A DNA stretch of 64,000 nucleotides from Actinostola sp. cb2023 (lineage: Eukaryota; Cnidaria; Anthozoa; Actiniaria; Actinostolidae), in assembly GCA_033675265.1 (NCBI GenBank), contig JAUJYZ010000773.1, positions 124,001 to 188,000 on the forward strand. Reading direction: 5' to 3'. A model generated the notes under the pieces. That model worked only from the letters and a program-made list of their open reading frames with translations, did not search any database and was not told the origin of the DNA. The position numbers and the translations under genes were made by a program. Below are positions 1-12,200 of the stretch, in pieces. Every line of letters begins with the position of its first letter. Position 1 is the stretch's first letter.

Positions 1-309
1 GGGACTCTTTAAAGAAAGAACAAAACACCTTTTACAGAGTAATTATACAATATAATGGCTTAAGTTTTTCTACTGGGTTTTCTGAAGGTTGTTTTGGTTT
101 AGTTTATAGGATTTAACTGAAAGGTCTGTGAGTAAAATAATGTGGTAAAAACTGCATTAAACCAGGTAATTATTTGTCTGTGAGATGATGATGTGGCACA
201 GAAAATTTCGGGACTTTTACAACTGACCACTTAATAGAGGGTGACCGCTTAATACAGGTCCGCTTAATACAGGTTTGACTGTACTAGCAACTTGTTATAG
301 TGAGCATGT
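1..309. other. no gene seen
   Basis: AT-rich sequence downstream of the minus-strand coiled-coil gene. I see no coding signal, splice site pair or repeat that I can support. Confidence 0.5.
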
Positions 310-890
310 CATACATCACAGGCTGTCATCACCATCATATGTACACAGTATCCAATATCACTAGAATCAACATCAGTCACTTCTATAAATCACCTATCAT
401 CACCATCATATGTACACAGTATCCAATATCACTAGAATCAATATCAGTCACTTAAATTCTATAAATCACCTGTCATCACCATCATATGCACGCAGTATCC
501 AATATCACGCAGTAACGCAGGCGCCGGTTATGGTGGCCACAGTTTTCTACGCTCTACTAATAATTTCACCATCATGTAGACACTTCTATAAATCACCTGT
601 CATCACCATCATATGTGTACAGTATCCAATACCTGTCATCACCATCATAGACACTTCTATAAATCACCTGTCATCACCATCATATGTACAGTATCCAATA
701 TCACCTGTCATCACCATCATATAGTCACTTCTATAAATCACCTGTCATCACCATCATATGTACAGTATCCAATATCACCTGTCATCACCATCATATAGTC
801 ACTTCTATAAATCACCTGTCATCACCATCATATGTACAGTATCCAATACCTGTCATCACCATCATATAGTCACTTCTATAAATCACCTGT
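310..890. repeat. minisatellite, unit about 74 bp
   Basis: Imperfect tandem copies built from CACTTCTATAAATCACCTGT, CATCACCATCATATGTACAG and CAGTATCCAATATCACC. Later copies (from about 640) are regular; earlier copies are diverged and interrupted near 500-580. The right-hand copy overlaps the stop codon of the coiled-coil gene on the minus strand. Confidence 0.85.
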
Positions 891-1269
891 TTGATGTGCT
901 CGCTTCCCACTGTTCGGTCTTATCTTTTTACGTGAATAATCTTTCTGAAATTTCTGAGTTGCTTCTTCTCTTATTTTGCGTCTTTCAGACAAAACCACTT
1001 CTCTATTTCTTTCTTCTTCTTCTTCCAATTGCTTCTTTCTATTTTCCTGGGCCCTTTTAGTAACAATTCAATGGAACTGATCAATTTAAGAGATCTCTCT
1101 AACAAGAGGAATGTGTAAATAAAACTATCCATGAATACATAATCACCTTCTTCTTCTATTGGTCTCTTTGGATAATTCTTTCACTCTGTCCTTGATAATC
1201 TGTCCTTCTATTGCTGCCTGTTCTTTGAGCCTTTGTATACGTTCGTTTTGTGCTGCTTTATATTTATCA
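876..1269 (-). CDS. coiled-coil protein, C-terminal two exons (partial)
   Basis: Two exons are supported: 1269-1147 (acceptor TCTTAG, donor GTGATT) and 1053-876 (stop TAG at 878-876). Phase 2 at the donor and one nucleotide at the next acceptor join without a break. The roughly 100 residues are highly charged and coiled-coil-like, with the stretches RIQRLKEQAA, IIKDRVKEL, KKQLEEEEERNREV and RRKIREEA, then a basic tail ending HQTGDL. The last codons and the stop are made of minisatellite unit sequence. I do not recognise the family; centrosomal and ciliary coiled-coil proteins look similar but that is weak evidence. The acceptor of the last exon has a poor pyrimidine tract. The 5' exons should lie between 1270 and 5081 but were not found. 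Coding nature fairly likely, identity unknown. Confidence 0.55.
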
Positions 1270-1724
1270 CTAAGACAAGTTAAGAATAATATTTCATTGT
1301 ACTGATTGGGGAATGTAATAACTCTGACATACACTCAATTGCAGAAACGTTGTAGTATACATTTATACAAATATCTAATGAGATGCAAAATGTTAAACAT
1401 GCTAAAATACAACTGTTTAAGCACAAAATAGTGCTGAAAACTATTGTGTTGTCCTTGCTGTATTTGATACTAATCTAAAATTGATGATTCTGATATATTA
1501 GAAGAAAATAAGCGATGTTTTGCACTTTGTATCTCATTAGATATCTTGTATCTCATTAGATATTTGTATAAATGTATACTACAACCTTTCTGCAATTGAG
1601 TGTACGTATATATATATGGGGTTCATTTTTAGCGCGTGCTTTGTATGTGCGCATGCGCGCTATTGTTGTTTTCTTGTGTCACCTAGTGGACATGATTTAG
1701 CAGTTGGCTGCGCGCGGATCAAAT

Positions 1725-1772
1725 CAGTCTTGCTGATGAAGGCCGAATGGCCGAAACGTACAATTTTAACTG
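1725..1772 (+). ncRNA. type I hammerhead ribozyme-like motif
   Basis: CTGATGA (1733-1739) is followed by a perfect stem II (GGCC, loop GAAT, GGCC), then GAAAC at 1753-1757 and GTA. Flanks can form helix I: CAGT and TTG upstream pair with CAA and ACTG downstream. This is the conserved hammerhead core in the right order. Helix III is reduced to almost nothing, as in small retroelement hammerheads. Such motifs are known from Penelope-like elements. Cleavage activity is not established. Confidence 0.4.
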
Positions 1773-1777
1773 TTTAA

Positions 1778-1895
1778 AAACAGTGTACAAAGTTACAAGT
1801 TGGTGTCTTGGTTTTACCTTTATTCTACATATATATATGTATATGTAGAATAAAGGTAAAACCAAGACACCAACTTGTAACTTTGTACACTGTTT
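1778..1895. repeat. near-perfect palindrome following the hammerhead motif
   Basis: Two arms of about 52 bp (left starting AAACAGTGTACAAAG, right ending CTTTGTACACTGTTT) face each other across a short TATA-rich centre. The left arm continues directly from the hammerhead-like motif, so the two may be parts of one retroelement terminal repeat that inserted in inverted form. Confidence 0.8.
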
Positions 1896-1950
1896 ACTTG
1901 CATGGACAATCTTATAATAATAATAACAATAATAATAAGTATAGGTAATA

Positions 1951-2107
1951 GGACTACATGCTATCCTATTTGGAAATAATTGGATGGAAAAACTTCCAAG
2001 GACTGCCAAAATTGGACGAGGCTACGAGGCTATAGGCCAAGTCCAATTTGGCAGTCAGAGGAATTTTTTGAATTCAATTCTTTCCAAATTGGACAGGCAT
2101 GTAGTCC
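1951..2107. mobile_element. MITE-like inverted repeat
   Basis: Terminal arms GGACTACATGCTATCC and its near-complement GGACAGGCATGTAGTCC. A second inner pair of arms contains CTGCCAAAATTGGAC and GTCCAATTTGGCAG. No coding content. Confidence 0.65.
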
Positions 2108-3282
2108 TGTTACTTGTTAATTATATCATATGTATTTTCTTAAGAAAAGTTCATACGAAAACAGTTTGAAAAATATGAAAATAATACCATAGGTGTTTGT
2201 ATGGGATTATAGATAGATGATACAATTATCATAATAATAATAAAAATAATAATCTTTATTTAATGTGGGTTACAAATACAGCAATAAGGGCTGGTTTCCA
2301 ATTTGGCCCCCAACATCTTCTATGTCAAAGCTGATAGTGTTTACCTTATAATCTCATAAATATTTCAAGCTTTAAGCAAACTAGTATGGATTTCCATATC
2401 ATATAGATCATTTAATATGACAACAAAAACATGAATAAATTTACTCCATACAAAATCATTGGCATAGGATCAGGAGATAAATACAAAGTATTTATAGATT
2501 CTTAATTACAATTAATTTACACCTTTCTACCAGTAAACTACAAGTGATCGCTACTGTAGTGTCAGTGCTATCTACCCCTAACCCATTTCTATCCACCCCC
2601 TGGATTGATACCCACAGTAATTTGATGCCCAACTGGTTGGCATCAGTCATCACTATAAAACGTCATTAAAAAGTTATTGTTCAACATACAACATAATGAA
2701 TATGAAAAGATACCACGAAATCTTCGTATATCAATACGTTTCGTTACTTTTACATAACATTACTCTAATAAACACACAAACTTAAGTTAACTTATGTACA
2801 AAACTTTGGATATTTTCACTCGACAAACACGCGTTAATCGAGAGTCATTTTAGTAACTACTATTACGGTACACATACTGTAAAATTCCTATACCTCAGGA
2901 CATCTAAACAGTATAAGTACGATATATCTGCGGTGGTGAAGAGAAAAGTGAGTAGAAAAGAGCAAAACGTTACACATGACTTTTACTTTCAGACCAATCT
3001 TTAACAAGGATACGAATAAGCCCCTCTTATCATCCTGCATGGTTAACGATAACGTGATATATTCACCACAGTTTCCATGGGAGACCTTGTATGACAATAA
3101 TTCATCCCTACACAGCAGATAAACCAGGTTTTTACGATGTTTTTACGTTCCAACTTTTCTTGTTTTACTCAGCTTGGCAACAAATCAGTAGACATGTTTA
3201 CTGTCATACCGAACAGCATGATGGGAGATATGCATGAGAAGACTGGGAACGAACTACATGAAAACGAGGCAGTATATTTCGT
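2108..3282. other. no supported gene; possible exon fragments
   Basis: AT-rich. On the plus strand a good acceptor (TTTACTTTCAG) near 2993 leads into a 40-codon open stretch ending TAA near 3120 (it contains SPQFPWETLYDNN), and another open stretch lies just before it (about 2883-2944). The two do not join in phase with the only donor seen, and nothing is recognised. Either a decayed gene end or chance. Confidence 0.25.
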
Positions 3283-3630
3283 TTACGTAATTTCAAAACT
3301 TACAGGAGACATATATATAGCACAAAAAAATGATTATCATAGCTGGAATGAGTAAAAATGTGAAGTTTGGAAAAGATCGCTTTACAAATTGCGAAGATAT
3401 GAATTTTCAAAAATCGAAATTTTGTATGAAAACCTTTGTTGGTAGACAAAGAGTTGCCTACCAGCGTAAATTTCCAAAGGTTTTCATATAAAATTTAGAT
3501 TTTGAAAATTCATATCTTCGCAATTTGCGAAGCGATCTTTTCCAAACTTCACATTTTTACTAATTTCAACGAGCTCTTTCCAGCTATGATAATCATTTTC
3601 TTGTCCTATGAGTTTTGAAATTACGTGATA
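3283..3630. mobile_element. fold-back (palindromic) MITE
   Basis: Arms of about 130-160 bp. The left arm contains AATGATTATCATAGCTGGAA and GAAGTTTGGAAAAGATCGC; the right arm holds the complements GCGATCTTTTCCAAACTTC and TCCAGCTATGATAATCATT. The centre is a short GGTAGACAAAGAG region. Confidence 0.75.
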
Positions 3631-3936
3631 AACCCTCATTTCGAAATAAGATACACGAAGGACCACTCAACTATCAGCTCATAGTTGTTGTTGATAGATA
3701 GTTTATTTTCTTTTTGAGTTTTTGTTAGGGCCACAAGTTTATCAGTTTCTCCAATACTGTCACGTGTTACCCTCTGTAAATAAAGTCTACTTACTTACTT
3801 ACTTACTTACCTAATATTAGCGGCCCTATTAAAATGGCCGAGCCTTCAAACCCCTGAAAATGGCTGAAATTTTATATAAAATGTATGGGAAACCAGTCTT
3901 TATTGAGGAGGCTAAAGTCCCGGAAAGACTTTACTC

Positions 3937-4226
3937 ATCCTCGGGAACCCAGGGGTATATTCTGTCGCTCGTTACTCGCTCCCAGAGAAATACCCCTGGG
4001 AACGAAGTCTGTTGGAGCTTGTTCCGGAAGTAAAAATTCAAAATGGCGGCTGTCCTATTCAAACCAGAAATACTTGATACTGATTGGTCGACCATATAAG
4101 GTCGACCAATCAGAAACGAGAGTAATTTTGACTTCCGGAACAAGTTCCAACAGACTTCGTTCCCAGGGGTATTTCTCTGGGAGCGAGTAACGAGCGACAG
4201 AATATACCCCTGGGTTTCCGAGGATG
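3937..4226. mobile_element. MITE family A, copy 1
   Basis: About 290 bp with long terminal inverted repeats starting ATCCTCGGGAACCCAGGGG and a central palindrome GATTGGTCGACC / GGTCGACCAATC. A second copy of the same family is at 62020-62299. Confidence 0.85.
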
Positions 4227-5081
4227 GACTTCACTGGGCTGAGTTGCGAAAATCATTCTGGCAATGACATTGCAATTTGCGGTGGATAACTTTTCTTGCA
4301 ACCGACTACGTTACAAGTTATAATGAAATCTTGTTTTCTGTAACATTACACCGATGCCGCAGCATTTTTGGAAAAAAGCGCGAAACTGAACGTCAGATTT
4401 GATTGGTTGAGAATCACGTGATAAGCATGCGCCGGGCAAAAACCGCTGGATCCTCGAGCATGCGTGATAAGGAGCGTTCCTCGTGATAAGGAAAGATGGA
4501 AAGAAAGAAGATCTCCGCCTTTGTGTTTAGCGCTTAGTCAAGTTACACTGTCAATCAAAATAAAACCATATTTTCTTTGTGTTATACAAGCGACACTAAC
4601 ATTAATCAGTTAGGTTATTAATTATTCATAGTGGTCTCTCCCTACTCACTACCTGCATCATAATATTATAATAAAGGATTTAGAAATACAGTATGATATA
4701 ATGGCGGTAGGATTAATAATTACATGATGTAACTGCGGTAGGATTAACAATTATGTATGTATGATATGTATGTATGCGCCTGATGATAGAATCTTGTTAC
4801 TGACCCACAAATTGACGACAAATCAAGACTCGATGTAAAAAATCTAAAGCCTAAGAGAAGGCGTTAAGTAATGTCAAGATGTTGTATTGATTAGGATGTT
4901 TCTGCGAGGGAACATAGTTGTCATGCCAACCGTGTTTTCAATATTTTATCCTGTTTTCAAAAGTACTCGTGGCTCATTAAATGAAAAACTTGAGCTCCTC
5001 TTGTCTCGAATGGTTTTGGATCCAGTGGAGATAATTCAGTTAAGATAGCGAAGAATCAACTTTTGACGATTTTTGCACTAA
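4227..5081. other. upstream region of the MZT2-like gene
   Basis: No gene seen. The last few hundred bases should hold the promoter and 5' UTR of the gene starting at 5082. No TATA box or other decisive site is visible to me. Confidence 0.4.
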
Positions 5082-5447
5082 ATGGAAAAGGAAGCAAGCA
5101 CCACGGAGCAACGAGGGAAAGTAAGACAGCAAGGAAAGGAGCGTTTACAAACACAGCGAGAACTAAAACTCGACAAGCTAAAAACTCTCAAAGCTGACGC
5201 TGAAAGCTTGAAACAGTCCCTATCATCCTTCAAGTCAGAGCGCGCGAAACACGACCCAAAACAAGAACTTCATAACGAAGATAAACTTTACGAGCTGGTG
5301 GCTGCCAGTGGAGTGTCAATGGATAAAGATGTTTTGGAGCAGATTATCGAATTATTAAGACTAAACGTAAATCCTGACAAACTATACGATGTATTTCAAG
5401 TATTGACGAGAATCGAAAAGGACTCTGAAATGGTCTCGATTATATGA
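5082..5447 (+). CDS. MZT2: mitotic-spindle organizing protein 2-like (MOZART2)
   Basis: Single-exon reading frame of 121 aa. The recognisable part is residues about 69-110: LYELVAASGVSMD, then LEQIIELLRLNVNP, then VFQVL. This matches the MOZART2 core pattern (LYELA..AG..DP, ...L..LLKLNV.P, VFQML). MOZART2 is a small subunit of the gamma-tubulin ring complex that helps nucleate microtubules at centrosomes. The N-terminal 60 residues are lysine-rich, probably helical and without clear counterpart. The ATG is the first of the frame and follows TTTTTGCACTAA. A candidate poly(A) signal AATAAA is at 5830-5835. It is tail to tail with the JmjC gene. The short domain limits certainty; another four-helix or coiled-coil protein is possible. 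Confidence 0.68.
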   Translation: MEKEASTTEQRGKVRQQGKERLQTQRELKLDKLKTLKADAESLKQSLSSFKSERAKHDPKQELHNEDKLYELVAASGVSMDKDVLEQIIELLRLNVNPDKLYDVFQVLTRIEKDSEMVSII

Positions 5448-6242
5448 AATGAAATAATGAAAAATATTGGAATAATTTCCTCATTTAAAAATATTGGATA
5501 CTCTACTTGGAAAATCTCCCAGCTAGGACGCGCTCGATCCCAGACACATAAATCACAACTAAATGCAGTCATTTTACTTACTGCTTAGATACGCATGCTT
5601 TATAAGTTTCAAATTTGAAATGATAATTTTGATTCAGCTATAATTCATTGTTGATTAGAGAAAGCGAGGAATGTTGTTATTGGGCGATAGACACGAGTGT
5701 CAAGAAACGGCTCAGTTTTGTGGTAAAACAAGGTTTGAAGAACATGTCACAGGACGCTATGTTTTGATTGCTCTTCAAATAAGGCATACGTTGTGGATTT
5801 GGACAAACCGCAACGGATCCACAAGAATCAATAAACGATACAGCACTCTAAATAATTAATACAAATAATGAGAAAATATGATTTACCTGGGAATAAAATC
5901 AACGCTGAACTGTTATTTATCAATTTATTTTATTTTATTTCATTCTATTTTCATTTCAATCAATTTGGAACAAAATTGCGTTTACAATAAATATATTTTG
6001 ACATCTAGAATATTACATTAGGTAAGTTACAAGTGTTACAGGGCCGTAGCCACTAGTTTTTGAGTGGTCCGGTCAGTTTATGAGTGGTCCGGTTTTCAAA
6101 CTTTGTTTTTCATAAAAAATATCCGAAAAATTAAAAATGACGTGATAGTTATCTTCAGAGTGAATAGAGAGTGAGTCGTCATAACCATTTTGTTTCCTGT
6201 ATTTCTATGCAAATGTTGTATTACTTGTGTTTGTCGTGCGTT
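5448..6242. other. convergent 3' UTR region
   Basis: Lies between the stops of the MZT2-like (plus) and JmjC (minus) genes. Plus-strand AATAAA at 5830-5835; minus-strand AATAAA (TTTATT on plus) at 5924-5929. Nothing else coding is seen. Confidence 0.5.
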
Positions 6243-9200
6243 TTAAAGTTCGTCGCGCTTTTCCTCTTCCTTTTCTTCTTCCTTCTTTTGGAATGTGGGT
6301 TCATTTTGGTCTTCGATCAAGTCTTCGATTTCAGCAGCAAAATTCTCCAGTTTATCAGTGAGCTGTAGAGAAAAGCAGGACAACGGAGTTGTAGCGTGAC
6401 TATTCTACTTACATCACGTGAAATCTAAAGAAAGAAGTCTGTAGCGTGACTATTCTACTTACATCACGTGACATCTAAAGAAAGAAGTCTGTAGCGTGAC
6501 TATTCTACTTACATCACGTGACATCTAAAGAAAGAAGTCTGTAGCGTGACTATTCTACTTACATCACGTGACATCTAAAGAAAGAAGTCTGTAGCGTGAC
6601 TATTCTAATTACATCACGTGACATCTAAAGAAAGAAGTCTGTAGTGTGACTATTCTACTTACATCACGTGACATCTAAAGAAAGAAGTCTGTAGCGTGAC
6701 TATTCTACTTACATCACGTGACATCTAAAGAAAGAAGTTTGTAGCGTGACTATTCTACTTACATCACGTGACATCTAAAGAAAGAAGTCTGTAGCGTGAC
6801 TATTCTAATTACATCACGTGACATCTAAAGAAAGAAGTCTGTAGCGTGACTATTCTACTTTCATCACGTGACATCTAAAGAAAGAAGTCTGTAGTGTGAC
6901 TATTCTACCTACATCACGTGACATCTAAAGAAAGAAGTCTGTAGCGTGACTATTCTACTTTCATCACGTGACATCTAAAGAAAGAAGTCTGTAGTGTGAC
7001 TATTCTACTTACATCACGTGACATCTAAAGAAAGAAGTCTGTAGCGTGACTATTCTACCTACATCACGTGACATCTAAAGAAAGAAGTCTGTAGCGTGAC
7101 TATTCTACTTACATCACGTGACATCTAAAGAAAGAAGTCTGTAGCGTGACTATTCTACTTACATCACGTGACATCTAAAGAAAGAAGTCTGTAGCGTGAC
7201 TATTCTACCTACATCACGTGACATCTAAAGAAAGAAGTCTGTAGCGTGACTATTCTACTTACATCACGTGACATCTAAAGAAAAAGAAGTCTGTAGCGTG
7301 ACTATTCTATTCTACTTACATCACGTGACATCTAAAGAAAGAAGTCTGTAGCGTGACTATTCTACTTACATCACGTGACATCTAAAGAAAGAAGTCTGTA
7401 GCGTGACTATTCTACTTACATCACGTGACATCTAAAGAAAGAAGTCTGTAGCGTGACTATTCTACTTACATCACGTGACATCTAAAGAAAGAAGTCTGTA
7501 GCGTGACTATTCTACTTACATCATCACATCTAAAGAAAGAAGTCTGTAGCGTGACATCTACTTAAGAAAGAAGAAGTCTGTAGCGTGACTATTCTACTTA
7601 CATCACGTGACATCTAAGAAAGAAGTCTGTCGTGACTATTCTACTTACATCACGTGACATCTAAAGAAAGAAGTCTGTAGCGTGACTATTCTACTTACAT
7701 CACGTGACATCTAAAGAAAGAAGTCTGTAGCGTGACTATTCTACTTACATCACGTGACATCTAAAGAAAGAAGTCTGTAGCGTGACTATTCTACTTACAT
7801 CACGTGACATCTAAAGAAAGAAGTCTGTAGCGTGACTATTCTACTTACATCACGTGACATCTAAAGAAAGAAGTCTGTAGCGTGACTATTCTACTTACAT
7901 CACGTGACATCTAAAGAAAGAAGTCTGTAGCGTGACTATTCTACTTACATCACGTGACATCTAAAGAAAGAAGTCTGTAGCGTGACTATTCTACTTACAT
8001 CACGTGACATCTAAAGAAAGAAGTCTGTAGCGTGACTATTCTACTTACATCACGTGACATCTAAAGAAAGAAGTCTGTAGCGTGACTATTCTACTTACAT
8101 CACGTGACATCTAAAGAAAGAAGTCTGTAGCGTGACTATTCTACTTACATCACGTGACATCTAAAGAAAGAGGTCTGTAGCGTGACTATTCTACTTACAT
8201 CACGTGACATCTAAAGAAAGAAGTCTGTAGCGTGACTATTCTACTTACATCACGTGACATCTAAAGAAAGAAGTCTGTAGCGTGACTATTCTACTTACAT
8301 CACGTGACATCTAAAGAAAGAAGTCTGTAGTGTGACTATTCTACTTACATCACGTGACATCTAAAGAAAGAAGTCTGTAGCGTGACTATTCTACTTACAT
8401 CACGTGACATCTAAAGAAAGAAGTCTGTAGCGTGACTATTCTACTTACATCACGTGACATCTAAAGAAAGAAGTCTGTAGCGTGACTATTCTACTTACAT
8501 CATGCTCTGCTTCAAAGCTTTCTTGGTCAGAGCCATCAAAAACACCATCTTTATTGATATCAACAGCTCCAAACATCTAAAACATCAAAGTAGTTATTAT
8601 TATTATTAGTTAGTAAGCATCCTTAACTCAAAACTTAACATCAGGGGTGATGGGGTTGGCCTTCTACCCACTTGCTCTTATATCAGAGTATTTAGCAAAA
8701 GATATTCGGCAGACATTTTTTGTACAGCATCAAAGACATTCTATTCAACCAATCACAGTGCACAAAATCATTGCTCAACCAATCAGAATGCTTAGACATG
8801 GCACGGTCACAGTATGGTACCGTCACTGCACGAACCGCACCGTAACTACTTCTCACTGTTCTAAAAATGACTCTATATGTTACTTGGTACTTCTTACACT
8901 CTGTGCAACTTGATTAAACTTGTCATTCCACTTGTATTTCCCTTTATTCATCAGTACATTGTCCTATAATTAACAAGCAAAAAACAGAATTTATTGAAAA
9001 AATATCAACTAGGTAATAATTTGGTACCAATAGTGACTCACGTTCTTCATGTGATCAATAAAAGTCTCCAGCGTCATTTTGTGATCATCTTTCGCTTTCA
9101 AGAAACCAGAAAAATAGTCTCTGAACAAATAAATCAAGCAGTTAATTAGTATAAAATGAAGCTAACTTTATAAAAGGTGAGTTGCCATGCATACACAGTC

Positions 9201-12200
9201 ATTCTCTAAAAGGTTGTCCAGATGAAAAGACTACAATACTACAATAAAGTCACGTGATTCATTATGTTTTCAATTTCCTCACATGGAATTTCAATTTGAG
9301 ATGCAAAATTACATAATAATAATAGTATCTGACATGATATTGTGAGAACTGAATGTAATGCCGCTGGTATCAACTTGCAGTTCCGCGCACAGGAATTGAA
9401 AACATATTGAATCACATGACTTTATTGTAGTATTGTAGTCTTTTCATCTGGACAACCTTTTTGAGAATGACTGTATATATCAGCCAGCAGTGCTTAAATG
9501 CTCTGGCTGCTTCCATGCTATGAAGCAACTAAGAGTGTTGTTACTCCATTGGATACAATACTAGTCCATTCAGTGTAGGTTATTCCCAGTAGGAAGTGTA
9601 GAAGATGCCGTCTGTACATGTATATGTCCACATACATCTAATCAACTTACATCAAATCCAAGGGTCCTGTGGCTTCTTCTTCATCTTGGCCCTCCAAAGC
9701 AAGGGCAGAGAATAGAAATTTGTCTAATGTTTGCGGCTCTTTGCTTTTAGCAAGATCACAATTACTGGGGACAAAGTCAGCTTTATGTTTAAACCACACA
9801 TTGACGGCAATGTTACGATCATAGGATCTTACTTGATGAAACCTAGAAGAGATAAACACATGTAAATTGTTCATTGACGGCAATGCCACAATCATCAAAC
9901 ATAACTTTGTTATAGCATTCTGTACGTGTTAGTCTCACCACTTGTAAGGTATATAAAGACAGTCTCCAGCTTGCATGGTAACATTATAATATGTAACCTC
10001 TCGTAATCCTGGATACTTGGTGAAATCCACCCTGCAACATGAAAAACAAACAATGATCAATCTCAACATGTTTTCTTTCAGGGTTTTTTATGCAATCATT
10101 TATACTATGTTACAGCCCTTTGCAAAGATTCTGTAAATGAAGTATATAATATATCAATATAAATAAGGTGCATTATGGGTAATTCACCGATTGGCCCCTA
10201 GAGCTCACGTGGTGTTCTTCATGTTATTGTCAACAAAAAGATCGGACATTGCCGTGAATTGCCGTACAAACGCACTAATTTTGTACAGTTTATCGACTCG
10301 ATTTAGATGTTCGATTCTAAATATGAACAAAATCTCGTTTATCAACCTTAGTTAAAATAGTTTTGCTAATATTTAGAGAATCGAAAAATTAATCGAGTCG
10401 ATAAACTGTACAAAAGTTAGTGCGTTTGTACGGTATTCACGGACAATGAACAAACTTTTTGGTGACAGTAACATGAAGTACACCACGTGAGCGCTAGGGG
10501 CCAATCGGTGAATTGAAAAAGTCCCCTAAATGATGTTTTACGCGAGCAACATTGGTGAAACTCTAGAATGTTATGTAATTTAGTCTCTAGTTTGTTGTTT
10601 GCAAGTCTCTGCTGCATATTTTGTGGAAAAACTTTAAAATAGTATTACCCATAATGCACCCGATATATGGATATACTGATATACTTGATTTACAGAATTT
10701 TTGCAAAGGGCTGTATTGTAAGGAATAAGGTATATATAGCTAGCATACTTGTCAACATCAACCCCAGAGTAGCCACCTGACCGATGGTCTAATGTCACCT
10801 AAAGAATGTATGGGAGAGAAAATGAAATAAAGAGTTAATGGAAGAAAATGAATGAAAAGACAGCAGGAATGCCCATGACTACCACAGGGAACCCAAGGCA
10901 ATTACCTTGTCGTTGTATTTCTTGTAATCTATAAACAATAATTCCTTGGTTCCACTGAACAAACAATTGATGTTATCTACATCATCATTGTGTAAAACAG
11001 ACTTTGTACCACCACTACTGAACCACATCACCTGAATAGAAACGAAAAAAATACTCAATTTATTTATTTATTTTGGGATTCCTGTGGTCTAAACAAAGAA
11101 AGCACAGGGTACCCAACTAATCAGTTATGACAATGAATATATACTTACAGTATCAACCAGCATATTATTGGTTATTTCTTCACATAGAAGTGAAGGTGGT
11201 AAGAGGATATCTTTCCTGGAAAACACAGACAAGTTAATTAGTGACTAAACTGAATATCAAATGACTGTCAAGTTTAGACTAGTTCATGTAGAACAAGTTT
11301 GTGTAGGGGTCACAAAGCATTACAGGGCCGTCCGTACACAGCACAGGGGCAAGGGGGCCAATTGTCCCTCCTAGCAAGGCGAAAAAGATACCAGAAAGTA
11401 CTGAGAACTGTACTATTTTTATTAATTTATTGCTGTTATATACGTACTCCCCCCCCCCCCCCCCTTGAATTTTGTACGGCCCTGCATTATGTTGCTCATA
11501 GCAACCTTACAGTAGGATATCAATGCTATAAAAGGGGCTTTCAAAATATCTCAAACACACACCTATTATAAATGGCTCATTACTCGATTCAAGTGATAAT
11601 TAGCCAAAATGCTTAATTTCTATCTTTCCTTTGTCATTACAACAATACAACAAGTGAAAGGGGTACTATATATGGAAGGTACAATTGTATGTAATTAGGT
11701 ATAGTCCTTTCCGGTAAAAATGGTACATAAACGGGTAAGGGTTTGGACCTCGGGGACCTCACTCCCCGGTTTCCCAATACCCCCCCTGATATACAATACC
11801 CCCCCCCCCCGGGATATAATTGTCTCAATATTATGAAAGAGCCAATCAGTGGTTTCCACAACATAATAATATTTTAATTTTGCAATGTAAAGTGTAAATA
11901 TTTCCACATAATTTACTTACTGTAGAAAAGGCAAAACTCCATTAACCATGTAAATATCTTCTTCTTTGTACGTCTTCACAAAGTCATGAAAACTTATATC
12001 TTTGCCAGGGTTTGTTCGATTCTCTTTCTTGCCTTGTTCGGCAAATATTGTATGATTCTTGGAGTCCGCAAGTGACATAAAGTATTGATCTGTCCATCTC
12101 TGAAAACCAGGCGATATTTTTGCTCCTCCTTTAACGAATAGAGGTTGTAGCGGACTAACGTACTTGGTAAAGAAATCTCGAGGTGAAGGGAACTGATCGA

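Noticed and set aside
3137..3355. 72-codon plus-strand frame
   Set aside because: Its second half is the arm of a fold-back MITE; no similarity or splice support.
6393..8498. CRISPR-like array
   Set aside because: Units are contiguous and near-identical over all 50 bases, with no unique spacers, in a eukaryotic intron.
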